Shown here in pieces: positions 1 to 10,675 of a DNA stretch of 64,000 bases. The DNA is taken from contig NZ_LOPY01000051.1 in assembly GCF_001469895.1 (NCBI RefSeq), positions 186,001 through 250,000 of the forward strand. Direction: 5' to 3'. Made by a program: the position numbers and the translations under genes. Positions within the stretch are counted from its first letter, which is position 1; the number at the start of each line of letters is the position of its first letter. Below the pieces are notes generated by a model. That model was not told where the DNA came from. It saw nothing but the letters and a program-made list of their open reading frames with translations, and did not search any database. Origin of the DNA: Pseudoalteromonas sp. XI10. GTDB lineage: Bacteria; Pseudomonadota; Gammaproteobacteria; Enterobacterales; Alteromonadaceae.

Positions 1-240
1 GTTACGACCCACTTCAGGGTTTGCACCCGCACCTAGACCAGAGGTGATTTGTGTACCTAGCTGTACAGTTACATCAGCCGACGAATTACGTAATGCTTGT
101 GCATCCGTATTCGCAGCAATGAAACGTACGCCTTCAATTTGTTGTTTTACCATGTGCTCAACAGCGTTACCGCCGCCACCGCCCACGCCAATTACTTTAA
201 TGACAGCTTCTTCGCTGTGCTGTTCCATCATATCAAACAT
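1..240 (-). CDS. ftsZ: FtsZ, tubulin-like division GTPase (N-terminal part, cut by window edge)
   Basis: FtsZ polymerises with GTP into the cytokinetic Z-ring at midcell. Only the first 80 codons are present; the gene runs off the left edge. The translation begins [20 protein letters not shown] and continues with the glycine run and NAVEHM, the FtsZ nucleotide-binding start, then the [11 protein letters not shown] segment and the [11 protein letters not shown] segment that contacts GTP. It lies 21 bp downstream of ftsA as the last visible gene of the dcw cluster, the standard ftsQ-ftsA-ftsZ order. The N-terminal end is certain; nothing can be said about the C-terminal linker or tail. Confidence 0.97.
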   Translation of the reverse strand, partial: MFDMMEQHSEEAVIKVIGVGGGGGNAVEHMVKQQIEGVRFIAANTDAQALRNSSADVTVQLGTQITSGLGAGANPEVGRN

Positions 241-261
241 GTTTACTCTCCGACTTGAGTC

Positions 262-1494
262 TTAAAACTCACCTTGGAACCACTTAGTAATACGGTTCCA
301 CCAATTATTATCACCTTCAGCTTTCGACTTTTGTGCATTCATCGATTGCATTGTACGGCCGTATTGTAACAAACCAACCGCGGTCGCGTACGAAGGATCA
401 TCTACATAATCTGTCAAACCAACAATCCCGATTGGTTTGCCAATTCTGACTGGCATTTGGAAAATGTCTTCTGCCACTTCCATTGCACCCGTCATTTTTG
501 CTGTTCCGCCAGTAATGACGAGACCTGCAGCAATTTGGTCTTCAAAACCTGAGCGGCGTATTTCTTCCATCGCCAACTCGAATAATTCTCTAAAACGTGG
601 CTCAACAACCTCAGCTAAAGTATGGCGCGACATAATACGCGCAGGTCGGCCACCAACACTCGGTACTTCAATAGTGTCTTCGTTGCTTGCCATTTGGCTA
701 CTCGCACACGCATATTGTACTTTGAGTGACTCAGCATGTGATATAGGTGTTCTAAATATTTTTGCAATATCACCAGTCACTTGGTTACCCGCCACTGGAA
801 TAACCGCTGAATGACGAAGCGCACCATTAATATAAATGGTGATATCCATGGTGCCCCCACCGATATCTAACACGGCTACACCGAGCTCTTTTTCGTCATC
901 TGTGAGTACTGAATAACATGATGCCAGTGCAGTAAAGATCAACTGATCCACTTCAAGGCCACAACGCTCAACACATTTCTCGATATTCTTTGCCATATCG
1001 TTTGAGCAAGTAATGATGTGCGCGCGAGCTTCCATACGCACACCGCTCATGCCAAGTGGGTTTTTAATCCCTTCTTGCATATCGATGCTGTATTCTTGTG
1101 GCAATGCATGTAGCATTTTTCGTTCTGCCGAAATAGGCACTGAACGAGCAATGTGAATGACATTTTCAATATCTTCGTCAGTCACTTCCGTGTTGTTAAT
1201 TGCCACTACACCGCTTTCATTTTGGCACTGGATATGTTTTCCAGAAATACCTAAATAAACAGAGCTAATACGACAATCAGCCATCAACTCAGCTTCATCT
1301 ATAGCTCGACGAATCGATTCAGAAACAAGGTTAAGGTCGTTAACGCCGCCTTTATCCATACCATGCGATACTTGGCTGCCAACACCCACAATGCTTAGTT
1401 TGTTATCTGCGGTGATTTCACCAACGGTGGCCACAACTTTCGATGTGCCAACGTCTAATCCAATCACTAGGTTTCTTTCTGCTGACTTGGTCAT
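262..1494 (-). CDS. ftsA: FtsA, actin-like Z-ring membrane anchor
   Basis: FtsA is an actin-fold ATPase that tethers FtsZ to the inner membrane and recruits later divisome proteins. The 410-residue length is normal. The phosphate-1 motif (VIGLDVGTSKVVATVGE) is at the N terminus, the phosphate-2 motif (LDIGGGTMDITIY) near residue 210 and the adenosine motif (VITGGTAKMTGA) near 330. The C terminus ends in the amphipathic helix NWWNRITKWFQGEF, the membrane-targeting sequence. The start overlaps the end of ftsQ by 4 bases (ATGA), consistent with translational coupling. Confidence 0.98.
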   Translation of the reverse strand: MTKSAERNLVIGLDVGTSKVVATVGEITADNKLSIVGVGSQVSHGMDKGGVNDLNLVSESIRRAIDEAELMADCRISSVYLGISGKHIQCQNESGVVAINNTEVTDEDIENVIHIARSVPISAERKMLHALPQEYSIDMQEGIKNPLGMSGVRMEARAHIITCSNDMAKNIEKCVERCGLEVDQLIFTALASCYSVLTDDEKELGVAVLDIGGGTMDITIYINGALRHSAVIPVAGNQVTGDIAKIFRTPISHAESLKVQYACASSQMASNEDTIEVPSVGGRPARIMSRHTLAEVVEPRFRELFELAMEEIRRSGFEDQIAAGLVITGGTAKMTGAMEVAEDIFQMPVRIGKPIGIVGLTDYVDDPSYATAVGLLQYGRTMQSMNAQKSKAEGDNNWWNRITKWFQGEF

Positions 1495-2270
1495 GCCTTA
1501 CTCTTATTTTCTAATTGTTCTTCTTGCACTGGCTTCCAGCTCACTGCAAGACCGGTATCATACCGTAAATCAACAACATCGATTTGTGCATCTGCACGTT
1601 GTTCCATGCGCGGATACACGTCAATAAAACGCTGTACACGCTTTGCTTTTTCTTTGCGGCCTAAGTTCAGGCGAATGCCGTTATCAAGCCATAACTGCCA
1701 CGAAAAGCGCTCAGAAAGCGCTAAACTGGTCAGCTCTAAGTTATTCACTTTGAGCATTTCTTGAAATTGACTAAAAGCAGTCCACGCCTCGATTTCACTG
1801 CCTTCTGGGCCATATAGCTGTGGCAAGCTTGTAGGTAATTTATCACTACTTGCTTGGAACACTTCGCCAGCTTGGTTTAACAGTAAATCACTATTCCAAT
1901 GCGCTACAGCTTGATGCTCAACAACATATACTTGCAAGGTATCTGGCCATTGCTTTCTGACCGATGCCGTTGCCACCCACGGTAAGCCTTGTACTAAGCG
2001 TTGCACATGTTTTACGTCTAATTCAAAAAAACTCGATAAGTCGGCTTTTTTTATTGCACCAATAATTGCTTTCTCATCAGTATATTGGGGTTGCCCAAGT
2101 ACTGATAAGTGCTTTATTTGTGCGTCTTTGTTCTCTACCAACCAATCTGAGACGCCTGTAGTGATTTTTACTAATGCAAAAATCACTACTAGAAAAAAGC
2201 TCACACCAAAAATCAACGACCAATTTAGCTGCTGTTTTAATTGTTGCGCTTTTTCTAAAAAAGGATGCAT
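1491..2270 (-). CDS. ftsQ: FtsQ, divisome scaffold protein with POTRA domain
   Basis: FtsQ is a bitopic inner-membrane protein that links early divisome parts with FtsL/FtsB and FtsI/FtsW. The chosen ATG gives 259 residues (MHPFLEKAQQLKQ...), with one membrane segment (SLIFGVSFFLVVIFALVKI) near residues 19-37, then a periplasmic POTRA-like part (IKHLSVLGQPQYTDEKAI) and the FtsQ beta domain. A longer reading from a TTG at 2300 would overlap ddlB by 29 bases. The ATG at 2270 leaves a 1-base gap after the ddlB stop and is preferred, although its GGAG ribosome site is rather distant. Confidence 0.95.
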   Translation of the reverse strand: MHPFLEKAQQLKQQLNWSLIFGVSFFLVVIFALVKITTGVSDWLVENKDAQIKHLSVLGQPQYTDEKAIIGAIKKADLSSFFELDVKHVQRLVQGLPWVATASVRKQWPDTLQVYVVEHQAVAHWNSDLLLNQAGEVFQASSDKLPTSLPQLYGPEGSEIEAWTAFSQFQEMLKVNNLELTSLALSERFSWQLWLDNGIRLNLGRKEKAKRVQRFIDVYPRMEQRADAQIDVVDLRYDTGLAVSWKPVQEEQLENKSKA

Positions 2271-2271
2271 A

Positions 2272-3192
2272 TTAAAGGGTTTGCTCCAAAATGCGAACAA
2301 CTAATTGTTCAAAGCTTGCACCATTAGCTTTTGCAGCCATTGGCACTAAAGACTTTTCTGTCATGCCTGGTACCGTATTTACTTCTAATAAGTAAAAGTT
2401 ACCTTGCTGATCACGCATTGCATCAACACGACCCCAACCACTTGCACCGACTAAATCAAACGCTTTTAATGCCATATCTTGCAACAATTCAGTTTCTTGC
2501 ACAGATATATCTGCAGGGCAATGATACTGAGTTGTATTCGATTGATACTTAGCTTGATAGTCATAAAAACCATTTGGCGTCGTCATCTCAATGACAGGCT
2601 GAACATCTTGCCCTAGTACAGCAACAGTAAATTCACGGCCAGTGATCCATTGCTCAACAAGCACTTGGCTATCAAACTTAAATGCAGCATTAAGCGCAGC
2701 ATCAAGTTGCTCTGCGCTGTTTGCTTCTGCCATACCAATGCTTGAGCCTTCATGTGACGGTTTCACCATCACTTTACCAAATTCATTAATAATCGCTTGG
2801 CTATCAAACTCATGGCGGCTATCAACAACAGTGTAAGGTGCTGTGCTCAGCCCCATCGCTTTAAATAAATGCTTACAACGTACTTTATCCATCGCAAGCG
2901 CAGAACCTAAAACATCACTGCCTGTATATGGGATACCCATAAACTCAAGTGCACCTTGAATAGTGCCATCTTCACCACCACGACCATGAAGGGCAATGAA
3001 TACACGTTCAATGTTTAATTCTTTTAATTGCCATAACGGCTGATCTTTCGGATCAAAAGCAATGGCATCAACGCCAGCACTTTGCAAAGCATTCAATACA
3101 GCTTGGCCTGATTTAAGAGATACTTCTCTTTCGGCAGATGTGCCGCCGAAAAGTACCGCAACTTTGCCAAATTTGTCACTTAACTGGCTCAT
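2272..3192 (-). CDS. ddlB: D-alanine--D-alanine ligase
   Basis: This cytoplasmic ATP-grasp enzyme makes the D-Ala-D-Ala dipeptide used by MurF. At 306 residues it matches DdlB. Visible signatures are [19 protein letters not shown] at the N terminus, the [12 protein letters not shown] motif near residue 70, the [16 protein letters not shown]-grasp segment near 145 and the C-terminal metal-binding [15 protein letters not shown]. Its position between murC and ftsQ is the classic dcw location. It overlaps murC by 4 bases (ATGA), suggesting coupled translation. Confidence 0.98.
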   Translation of the reverse strand: MSQLSDKFGKVAVLFGGTSAEREVSLKSGQAVLNALQSAGVDAIAFDPKDQPLWQLKELNIERVFIALHGRGGEDGTIQGALEFMGIPYTGSDVLGSALAMDKVRCKHLFKAMGLSTAPYTVVDSRHEFDSQAIINEFGKVMVKPSHEGSSIGMAEANSAEQLDAALNAAFKFDSQVLVEQWITGREFTVAVLGQDVQPVIEMTTPNGFYDYQAKYQSNTTQYHCPADISVQETELLQDMALKAFDLVGASGWGRVDAMRDQQGNFYLLEVNTVPGMTEKSLVPMAAKANGASFEQLVVRILEQTL

Positions 3193-4640
3193 ACATTTAC
3201 CTGCTTTAGTTGTTCAATAGACAACTCGGTTGCTGCTAACTTTTTCACTAACTGGCCTATGTTACCAGCGCCTTGTGTTAAAACTAAATCATTATCTTGC
3301 AATGTATTCGCAAGGACACCAGCAAGCTCAGAGTTGCTAGCAACATGTAATGGCTCTTTACCACGCTGGCGTAAACTGCGACATAAACTCTTGCTGTCGG
3401 CCCCCACGATTGGCTCTTCACCCGCTGAATACACATCTAGCAGTAATAACTGATCAACATCTGCCAGTACTTTGACAAAGTCTTCGTATAAATCACGAGT
3501 TCGACTATAACGGTGCGGCTGATAAATCATCACTAAACGTTTATCTGGCCACCCTTCACGAACCGCCGCAATTGTCGCAGCAACTTCTGATGGATGATGA
3601 CCATAATCATCAACTAACATGACATTGCCGCGCTCATTTTCAAAGCTTCCGTAATGCTGAAAACGACGACCCACCCCTTCAAATTTTGTTAGCGCTTCTA
3701 AAATTGCATGGTTAGCGATGTTTTGATCTTTCGCGACCGCAATCGCAGCAGTCGCGTTAAGCGCATTGTGCTTACCCGGCATATTAAGCGTAACTGCTAG
3801 GCTTTCACCTTGCTTATTCACAACATTAAATGAACAAGTATTCGCTGTTTGGCTAAAATCAACCATGCGGTAATCAGCTTCTGCCGACTCACCATAGGTA
3901 ATAACAGGACGTCCAAAGCGAGGGATCAGCTCTGCAGCAACCTCAGAATCAATACACACCACAGCTAAACCATAAAACGGTAAGTTATGAATGAAATCAA
4001 CATACGTGTCTTTCATTTTTTCTAAGCTACCGCCGTACGTATCCATGTGATCTTCTTCAATATTTGTGATCACAGATACCATAGGCTGTAAATGTAAGAA
4101 TGACGCATCGCTCTCATCAGCTTCTGCAATTAAAAAGTCACTTTTACCAACCTTGGCATTACTCCCAGCACTGTTTAGCAAGCCACCAATAATAAAGGTT
4201 GGATCAAGGCCTGCTTGTGCATAAATGCTCGCGATTAAACTCGTGGTTGTTGTTTTACCATGAGTGCCAGCCACTGCAATACCGTGGCGAAAACGCATTA
4301 ATTCAGCCAACATTTCTGCGCGGCGAACAATTGGAATACGCGCCGCTTTTGCTGCTTTAATCTCAGGGTTTTGCTCGTTAATCGCACTTGATACCACCAC
4401 CACGCTGGCATCTTTTACATTGTTCTCATCATGACCAATAAATACTTCTGCACCCACTTTAATTAAGCGCTCAGTCATCGCACTGTGCGCAATGTCTGAA
4501 CCTGTGATGCGGTAGCCTTCAAAAGCAAGTACTTCGGCAATACCACCCATGCCTGCGCCACCAATACCCACAAAGTGGATAGTGTCGATACGACGCATCG
4601 CAGGACGAGTGTTGTTTTCTTTCATCGTGCTTTCTTTCAC
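3189..4640 (-). CDS. murC: UDP-N-acetylmuramate--L-alanine ligase
   Basis: MurC adds L-alanine to UDP-MurNAc, the first Mur ligase step. The Rossmann-like [17 protein letters not shown] lies near residues 22-38 and the ATP-binding P-loop [13 protein letters not shown] near 125-137, followed by the central domain ([15 protein letters not shown]) and the C-terminal [15 protein letters not shown] and YQPHRYSRT segments. The longer start is GTG at 4640, preceded by a GAAGAGA element. An ATG at 4625, giving 478 residues, is equally possible because neither ribosome site is strong. The gene begins 2 bases after the murG stop. Confidence 0.97.
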   Translation of the reverse strand: MKESTMKENNTRPAMRRIDTIHFVGIGGAGMGGIAEVLAFEGYRITGSDIAHSAMTERLIKVGAEVFIGHDENNVKDASVVVVSSAINEQNPEIKAAKAARIPIVRRAEMLAELMRFRHGIAVAGTHGKTTTTSLIASIYAQAGLDPTFIIGGLLNSAGSNAKVGKSDFLIAEADESDASFLHLQPMVSVITNIEEDHMDTYGGSLEKMKDTYVDFIHNLPFYGLAVVCIDSEVAAELIPRFGRPVITYGESAEADYRMVDFSQTANTCSFNVVNKQGESLAVTLNMPGKHNALNATAAIAVAKDQNIANHAILEALTKFEGVGRRFQHYGSFENERGNVMLVDDYGHHPSEVAATIAAVREGWPDKRLVMIYQPHRYSRTRDLYEDFVKVLADVDQLLLLDVYSAGEEPIVGADSKSLCRSLRQRGKEPLHVASNSELAGVLANTLQDNDLVLTQGAGNIGQLVKKLAATELSIEQLKQVNV

Positions 4641-4642
4641 TA

Positions 4643-5716
4643 CTAATCTCTTCTATCTGCTAGTTGCTCACAGCGTTTTGCAACATTGGCTGTGGCATCT
4701 AAAATAGCAAGCTGTTTTGCTTTACTTGCCATTGTTGAAATTTTTTCTGGTGCATTTACGTAAGGCGTTAATAACTCAACAACCGCCGTTTGGTTAAACT
4801 CACTTTGCTGCATAATCAACGCAGCTTGCTCAGTCACTAAATACTTTGCATTGGCAGTTTGATGGTCATCTACAGCATGCGGAAAAGGCACAAATAAGGC
4901 CATTCTTCCTGCTGCCGCAATCTCACTCACCGTTAATGCACCAGCACGGCAAATTACCAAATCGGCCCATTGATATGCACTATCCATATCATCAATAAAT
5001 TCAGCAACTTTACTATTTTCAGTTAATCCTAACTGTTGATAGCTGGCAGTCACATTCGGTTCATTATTTTTACCCGTTTGGTGCCATATATTAAGCGTTG
5101 TTAGCGCTGAAAGTTCACTGAATACAGCAGGTAAAGTCTCATTTAGTACCTGTGCACCAAGTGAACCGCCTACCACCAGCACATTAATTGGTGTCGTTGT
5201 TTGCTTAGCAGTGACATTAGCGACACTTGCTCTGACTGGGTTACCGACTACTTCACATTGTTCTTTTGCAAAAGCCGATGGAAAAGCTGCCAGCACTTTG
5301 TTGGCAAACTTCGCTAGCCAGCGGTTACTCATGCCTGCAACAGCATTTTGCTCATGAATAACCAAAGGAATTCCTAAGCTCTTTGCTGCAATGCCAGTAG
5401 GTCCGGTCACATAGCCACCCATAGCAAGAACAACATCAGGCTTTTGAGCTTTTAAAATTTTACGTGCTTGAAAAATCGCATTCATCACCATAAAAGGTGC
5501 TTTAATCAGGCGTTTAATTCCATTTCCGCGTACACCTTTTACATTGATAAAATCAATCTCAATGTTGTGCTTAGGTACTACCCTTGCTTCCATTCTATCA
5601 GGCGTGCCAATCCAGCTAACTTGCCAGCCTTGCTGTTTTAAAAAGTCAGCCACGGCAATACCTGGAAAAATATGGCCACCGGTACCACCTGCAACAACAA
5701 GTAACTTTTTACTCAT
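4643..5716 (-). CDS. murG: MurG, lipid II-forming GlcNAc transferase
   Basis: MurG is a peripheral inner-membrane GT28 glycosyltransferase that adds GlcNAc to lipid I to make lipid II. The N-terminal G-loop [17 protein letters not shown], the acceptor-side [15 protein letters not shown], the second G-loop [13 protein letters not shown] and the UDP-GlcNAc-binding [14 protein letters not shown] are all visible in a 357-residue protein of normal length. The start overlaps the ftsW stop as ATGA. It lies between the flippase/polymerase gene ftsW and murC, as in other gammaproteobacterial dcw clusters. Confidence 0.98.
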   Translation of the reverse strand: MSKKLLVVAGGTGGHIFPGIAVADFLKQQGWQVSWIGTPDRMEARVVPKHNIEIDFINVKGVRGNGIKRLIKAPFMVMNAIFQARKILKAQKPDVVLAMGGYVTGPTGIAAKSLGIPLVIHEQNAVAGMSNRWLAKFANKVLAAFPSAFAKEQCEVVGNPVRASVANVTAKQTTTPINVLVVGGSLGAQVLNETLPAVFSELSALTTLNIWHQTGKNNEPNVTASYQQLGLTENSKVAEFIDDMDSAYQWADLVICRAGALTVSEIAAAGRMALFVPFPHAVDDHQTANAKYLVTEQAALIMQQSEFNQTAVVELLTPYVNAPEKISTMASKAKQLAILDATANVAKRCEQLADRRD

Positions 5717-6888
5717 CGTTTACCTCCACGTGAGGTTGCCTGCTTAGTCGCCATCTTTGTTTCAAAATCTATTCGCAAAAGTACACCTGTTGCTATGGTC
5801 ATAATTAATAAGCTAGAGCCACCGTACGAAATAAACGGTAGTGTTAAGCCTTTGGTTGGCAAAATACCTGCACTTGCACCAACATTTACCATGGTTTGAA
5901 ACGCAAACCAGATACCAATAGCAAAGGCAAAATAGCCTTCGTACTCTTTGCCACATTGCAGCGCTTTTTGACCAATTAACAGGGCTCTGAATACAAATAC
6001 AGCAAGCACAATCAAAATACTAAATACGCCAAAAAAGCCGAGTTCTTCACCAATCACTGCAAATATAAAGTCATTATGTGCTTCGGGCAGGTATTGCAGT
6101 TTTTGTACGCTATTGCCTAAGCCTTGACCAAACCAACCACCTTGGCTGTACGCCATTAGCGATTGTACTAACTGATAACCTTTACCGAATGGATCTTCCC
6201 ACGGTTCTAAAAAGCCTGTAACACGAGCCATACGATATGGTTCAGCGATAATTAGCACTACCACTGCAGCAATACCCGTTAAGATAAGGCCAAAAAACTG
6301 CCATAACTTAGCACCCGCTAAAAATAACAAACCAACTGTCGTCACAAACAATACAACCACTGTACCTAAGTCTGGCTGCATCAAAATCAAAAACGCATAC
6401 ACACCAAATACAGCTAATGGCTTAAAGAAACCTTTTAAGTTCTCTTGTACTTCTTCACGTTTACGCACTAAGTAACCAGCAATGTAGCTAAAGAAATACA
6501 GTTTGGCGGCTTCAGCAACCTGAAAGCCCACTGGGCCAATAGGTATCCAACGCTTTGCACCGTTCACTTCACGGCCAACAATCAGCACCAAAACCAGCAA
6601 ACCTAAACCCAGCAACAATAAATAGGCGTTACTGCGCTTCCACCAATCCATAGGCACGTTAGTGGCAATCCAAAACAAGAAAAAGCCCATAATTAAGAAC
6701 ATGCCATGGCGAATGATAATGTGATACGGATTATCAAATAATCGCTCTGCTGTTGGCATAGAGGCACTGGTTACCATCACAAAGCCAACGCCAATCAACA
6801 TCAACATGCAATACAATAACGGCACATCATAAAGCTGTGGCGATTGCTTTGGTGTTAATGCTTCACGGATGTCAGCAAATGCAATCAT
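5713..6888 (-). CDS. ftsW: FtsW, SEDS-family septal peptidoglycan polymerase
   Basis: FtsW is a polytopic SEDS glycosyltransferase that polymerises lipid II at the septum together with FtsI. The 391-residue protein shows about ten hydrophobic segments and the SEDS hallmarks (LMQPDLGTVVVLF, YQLVQSLMAYSQGGWFGQGL, FIFAVIGEELGFFG, LPTKGLTLPFISYGGSSLL). The ATG at 6888 is preferred over an upstream GTG at 6909 because GCGGAGGCAGT sits just before it and it overlaps the murD stop as ATGA. The segment LPEAHNDFIFAVIGEE is the typical periplasmic loop. Confidence 0.97.
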   Translation of the reverse strand: MIAFADIREALTPKQSPQLYDVPLLYCMLMLIGVGFVMVTSASMPTAERLFDNPYHIIIRHGMFLIMGFFLFWIATNVPMDWWKRSNAYLLLLGLGLLVLVLIVGREVNGAKRWIPIGPVGFQVAEAAKLYFFSYIAGYLVRKREEVQENLKGFFKPLAVFGVYAFLILMQPDLGTVVVLFVTTVGLLFLAGAKLWQFFGLILTGIAAVVVLIIAEPYRMARVTGFLEPWEDPFGKGYQLVQSLMAYSQGGWFGQGLGNSVQKLQYLPEAHNDFIFAVIGEELGFFGVFSILIVLAVFVFRALLIGQKALQCGKEYEGYFAFAIGIWFAFQTMVNVGASAGILPTKGLTLPFISYGGSSLLIMTIATGVLLRIDFETKMATKQATSRGGKR

Positions 6889-8210
6889 ACTGCCTCCGCC
6901 AATACGCACTGCGCAAAGTCATCACCACGTTGCATATAATTGTTATACATATCAATGCTGGCACATGCAGGTGCCAATAAAACGATATCGCCACTGCTGC
7001 TTAACTGTTTTGCTAGTTGCACAGCTTCATGCATGTTGGTGGTTAGGTGACCTTTTTCAGTCAGAGCCACTAACGCTTTAGCATCTTTACCAAAACAAAC
7101 AAGCGCTTTTACTTTGTTGTTTAAGTATGGCTTTAGGGCATCTAAATCAGCTCCTTTTGCATCACCACCGGCAATCACAACTAATTGCTTTGCTTGACCT
7201 GCTAAGCTTTCAATCGCAGCGATGGTTGCACCTACGTTGGTCGCTTTTGAATCGTTAAAGTATTTTACTTCATTAATTTCAGCAACGAACTGACAACGGT
7301 GTGCAAGCCCAGTAAAAGCACTAAACGCTTGCTGGTAATGCTCTTTAGCAATATCAAACGGGCTCAGTAATGCCATTACCGCTAAGGCGTTTTGTTGATT
7401 GTGTGAGCCAACAACATTTAAGCAGCTTGCGGGTAATACTGGCTTACCATGTGCTGCAAAATATTGCTCACCTTGATGTTCAACCAAGGCAAAATCTGCA
7501 TTGGCGAGCGCAAAGCTCACTTGAGGCTGCTTTGCAGTATGCGTTGCCACATCAATGGCATTAACTACCGCAAGCTCAGAGCCGTTATAAATACTTTGCT
7601 TAGAGTCAATGTATGCTTGATAACTTGGATAACGATCGAGGTGATCTTCGCTAACATTCAATACACAGGCACTTTTTGCTTTTAAGCTGTGTGTGGTATC
7701 AAGCTGAAAGCTCGACAGTTCAAGCACATACACATCATAGTCTTGCGATAATAAATCAAGTACCGCAGTACCAATGTTGCCACCAAGGCCAACTTTATAA
7801 CCTGCCGCTTTAAGTACTTCAAACGCCAATGTAACTACAGTCGACTTACCATTTGAACCTGTCACCGCAACAATTGGTTTATCTGTTAAACGAGCAAAAA
7901 GCTCGACATCACCAATCACTTCAACACCAGCATCAATCGCTTTTGCTACTGCAGGTGTCGCGAGGCTTAGACCTGGGCTGATGATAATAATGTCATTGCT
8001 GGCTAAGTCTGCCTGCTCTAAATCACCAAAGTGAGTCGTTAACTCACTGGCATGCTCATTTAGCCAATCAGCACCCGGCGGCGCTGTGCGGCTATCAACA
8101 ACAATTGGCTTAATATTCTGAGATAATAAAAAACGCACAATGCCCAGACCGGTTACACCGAGTCCGAGCACTGAAATTTGTTTATTTTTAATCTCGTTAA
8201 TAACTGTCAT
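6885..8210 (-). CDS. murD: UDP-N-acetylmuramoylalanine--D-glutamate ligase
   Basis: MurD adds D-glutamate to UDP-MurNAc-L-Ala in the cytoplasm. The protein is 441 residues with an N-terminal UDP-binding domain (ISVLGLGVTGLGIVRFL), the P-loop VAVTGSNGKSTVVTL near residues 115-129, the central VLNVSEDHLDRYPS and the C-terminal YFNDSKATNVGATIAAIE, all family-typical. It starts at ATG 8210, directly abutting the end of mraY, and overlaps ftsW by 4 bases. Confidence 0.98.
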   Translation of the reverse strand: MTVINEIKNKQISVLGLGVTGLGIVRFLLSQNIKPIVVDSRTAPPGADWLNEHASELTTHFGDLEQADLASNDIIIISPGLSLATPAVAKAIDAGVEVIGDVELFARLTDKPIVAVTGSNGKSTVVTLAFEVLKAAGYKVGLGGNIGTAVLDLLSQDYDVYVLELSSFQLDTTHSLKAKSACVLNVSEDHLDRYPSYQAYIDSKQSIYNGSELAVVNAIDVATHTAKQPQVSFALANADFALVEHQGEQYFAAHGKPVLPASCLNVVGSHNQQNALAVMALLSPFDIAKEHYQQAFSAFTGLAHRCQFVAEINEVKYFNDSKATNVGATIAAIESLAGQAKQLVVIAGGDAKGADLDALKPYLNNKVKALVCFGKDAKALVALTEKGHLTTNMHEAVQLAKQLSSSGDIVLLAPACASIDMYNNYMQRGDDFAQCVLAEAV

Positions 8211-9293
8211 TTACCTGATCTTTAATGTCGCAAGGCCAGCAAGTACTAGCACGATTGAAATAATCCAAAAGCGCACAATTACGCGCGGCTCAGGCCAACC
8301 CTTTAATTCATAATGGTGGTGAATAGGCGCCATTCTAAAAATACGTTGACCACGTAATTTGTAAGAGCCCACTTGTAAAATCACCGACAATGCTTCCATT
8401 ACAAACACACCACCCATGATGATAAGAACCAGTTCTTGGCGAACCAGCACTGCAATAATCCCCAAAGCACCACCAAGTGCTAATGAGCCTACATCACCCA
8501 TAAATACCTGTGCTGGGTAGGTGTTAAACCATAAGAAACCAAGTCCAGCTCCCACAATTGCTGTACACACAACCACAAGCTCACTGGCGAGTGGCAAATG
8601 CGGAATATGTAGGTAGCTTGAGAAATTAACGTTACCTGTTAAATAAGCAATAATGGCAAGCGCTGCCGCCACTAAAATGGTTGGCACAATCGCTAAACCA
8701 TCAAGGCCATCTGTTAGGTTTACCGCGTTCGACGTACCTACTATTACAAAGTAAGTCATCACGATATAAAACAACCCTAGCTGTGGTAACACGTCTTTGA
8801 AAAACGGCACAACTAATGAGGTTTCGCTGCCTTGCTGCGAGGTAAAATAAAGTGCACTGGCAACCACTAACGCAATCACTGATTGCCAAAAGTATTTCCA
8901 CTTCGCAATTAAGCCTTTAGGGTCTTTGCGGATCACTTTACGGTAGTCATCAACAAAGCCAACCACACCTAACGAGCCCACGACAAATAAGGTTGCCCAA
9001 ACATATTTATTTGAAAGGTCTGCCCACAGTAATGTGCTGGTAAAAATCGCTCCTAAAATCAAAATACCGCCCATAGTTGGCGTGCCTTTTTTAGATAGGT
9101 GTGACTCTGGACCATCGTGACGAACCACCTGACCAATCTGCATTTTTTGTAATGCACGAATTAGCTTAGGGCCAAAATAAAGTGAAATAAGTAGTGCTGT
9201 TAAAATACCTAAAATCGCGCGCAGCGTAAGGTAAGAAAAAACATTAAAACCACTGTAATACTGTGTTAAATACTCGGCCAGCCAAACTAACAT
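8211..9293 (-). CDS. mraY: MraY, phospho-MurNAc-pentapeptide translocase
   Basis: MraY is a ten-helix inner-membrane enzyme that transfers phospho-MurNAc-pentapeptide to undecaprenyl phosphate, forming lipid I. The 360-residue product carries [13 protein letters not shown], the catalytic aspartates in GFVDDYRKV, the [13 protein letters not shown] motif, the [20 protein letters not shown] loop and the histidine-rich [14 protein letters not shown] segment. The start overlaps the end of murF by 7 bases. Length and order are normal for the dcw cluster. Confidence 0.98.
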   Translation of the reverse strand: MLVWLAEYLTQYYSGFNVFSYLTLRAILGILTALLISLYFGPKLIRALQKMQIGQVVRHDGPESHLSKKGTPTMGGILILGAIFTSTLLWADLSNKYVWATLFVVGSLGVVGFVDDYRKVIRKDPKGLIAKWKYFWQSVIALVVASALYFTSQQGSETSLVVPFFKDVLPQLGLFYIVMTYFVIVGTSNAVNLTDGLDGLAIVPTILVAAALAIIAYLTGNVNFSSYLHIPHLPLASELVVVCTAIVGAGLGFLWFNTYPAQVFMGDVGSLALGGALGIIAVLVRQELVLIIMGGVFVMEALSVILQVGSYKLRGQRIFRMAPIHHHYELKGWPEPRVIVRFWIISIVLVLAGLATLKIR

Positions 9294-10675
9294 GACGATA
9301 CTCCATTGTTGCCATTTTGCTGGCTATTTACTAAATCTGTGACCACAAGCTCCATACGAGAACTACGCGAACCTTTTACAACAACTGTGGTTTTTTGCTT
9401 CGATTGAGCAAGTTCACTTTGTAATTGTTGTAATAATTGTTCACGGCTTGAGAAGTGGCGGTTTGGCTTTTCAAATACATCACTGGCTGATTTACTTAGT
9501 ACGCCTAAGCTATAAAGTTCATCAATGCCTTTTTGCTGTGCATATTCACCGACTTGTTGATGATAAAAACGCGCTTCTTCACCAAGCTCGCCCATATCAC
9601 CTAACGCCAAAATACGACGCCCCGGCATATCACTTAATAAATCAATTGCCGCTTTAACCGATTGCACGTTCGCGTTGTAGGTATCATCAATAACCGTCAA
9701 TGTGTCTGACACTTTAAGGACGTTTACACGACCTTTAACTTCACCCATGGTTGCCAGCGCTGATGCAACACTTTCGAGGCTTACACCCAGCTCAGTGGTT
9801 AACGCGGTGGCTATTAATGCATTTGCAATATTATGTTTGCCCGGTAAAGCCAGTGTGACAGGTACTTTTTTATCTTTATTACAAAGCACAAAAGAAGCAC
9901 GGGCTTGCTCATCAAGCACCACATCTTCTGCCCAATAATCTAATTGTTGGCTAGTAGAAAAACGTTTTACGTTGCGATCAGTTAATTTATCAAGCCAAAA
10001 ATCGGCATAATCACTGTCGCAATTAACTACGGCAACACCATCAGGCTTTAAGCCGTCATAGATTTCGCCTTTGGCCGTTGCTACACCTTGTAGTGAGCCA
10101 AAACCTTCTAAGTGAGAAGCTGCAACATTACATACCACAGCAACATCAGGTTTCGTCATTGCTACTGTGTATGCAATTTCACCAATGTGGTTGGCACCTA
10201 ATTCAATCACCGCATATTGGTGTTGTGGTTCAAGGCGTAATAACGTGAGTGGTACACCAATGTCATTATTAAAGTTGCCTTTTGTTGCCAGTACTTCACC
10301 ATGGCCAGATAAAATCGCCGCACACATCTCTTTAACGGTCGTTTTACCCACGCTACCTGTAATAGCAATTGTTTTTGGTGCAACCTGTGCCATCACAGCT
10401 GCGCCAATTTGGCCAAGCGCAATACGTGTGTCACTGACCACAAACTGCACAATATCGACATTAACAGGACGCGCTACAATGGCAGCTATCGCGCCTTTTT
10501 CTTTTGCTTGCGCAACAAATTTGTGACCATCAAAATTAGGCCCTTGTAGCGCTAAAAACACTTCACCATCGCACAAAGTACGAGTGTCTGTGTTAATATT
10601 TTTTACCGTTTGATTACCACCTTGGTAATCTGTTGCTAGAACTTTAGCTAGCCAATCAAAATCCATAGGGATCAT
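9287..10675 (-). CDS. murF: UDP-MurNAc-tripeptide--D-Ala-D-Ala ligase
   Basis: MurF attaches the D-Ala-D-Ala made by DdlB to complete the pentapeptide. The protein has 462 residues with the P-loop [15 protein letters not shown] near residues 104-118, the [13 protein letters not shown] substrate segment, [14 protein letters not shown] and the C-terminal [17 protein letters not shown]. The ATG at 10675 has the ribosome site AAGGGGCG about 8 bases upstream; an internal ATG three codons later is less likely. It overlaps murE by 4 bases and mraY by 7. Confidence 0.98.
   Translation of the reverse strand: MIPMDFDWLAKVLATDYQGGNQTVKNINTDTRTLCDGEVFLALQGPNFDGHKFVAQAKEKGAIAAIVARPVNVDIVQFVVSDTRIALGQIGAAVMAQVAPKTIAITGSVGKTTVKEMCAAILSGHGEVLATKGNFNNDIGVPLTLLRLEPQHQYAVIELGANHIGEIAYTVAMTKPDVAVVCNVAASHLEGFGSLQGVATAKGEIYDGLKPDGVAVVNCDSDYADFWLDKLTDRNVKRFSTSQQLDYWAEDVVLDEQARASFVLCNKDKKVPVTLALPGKHNIANALIATALTTELGVSLESVASALATMGEVKGRVNVLKVSDTLTVIDDTYNANVQSVKAAIDLLSDMPGRRILALGDMGELGEEARFYHQQVGEYAQQKGIDELYSLGVLSKSASDVFEKPNRHFSSREQLLQQLQSELAQSKQKTTVVVKGSRSSRMELVVTDLVNSQQNGNNGVSSC

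Noticed and set aside
2271..2300. Longer FtsQ from TTG at 2300
   Set aside because: It would overlap ddlB by 29 bases; the ATG at 2270 fits the spacing and the usual FtsQ start.
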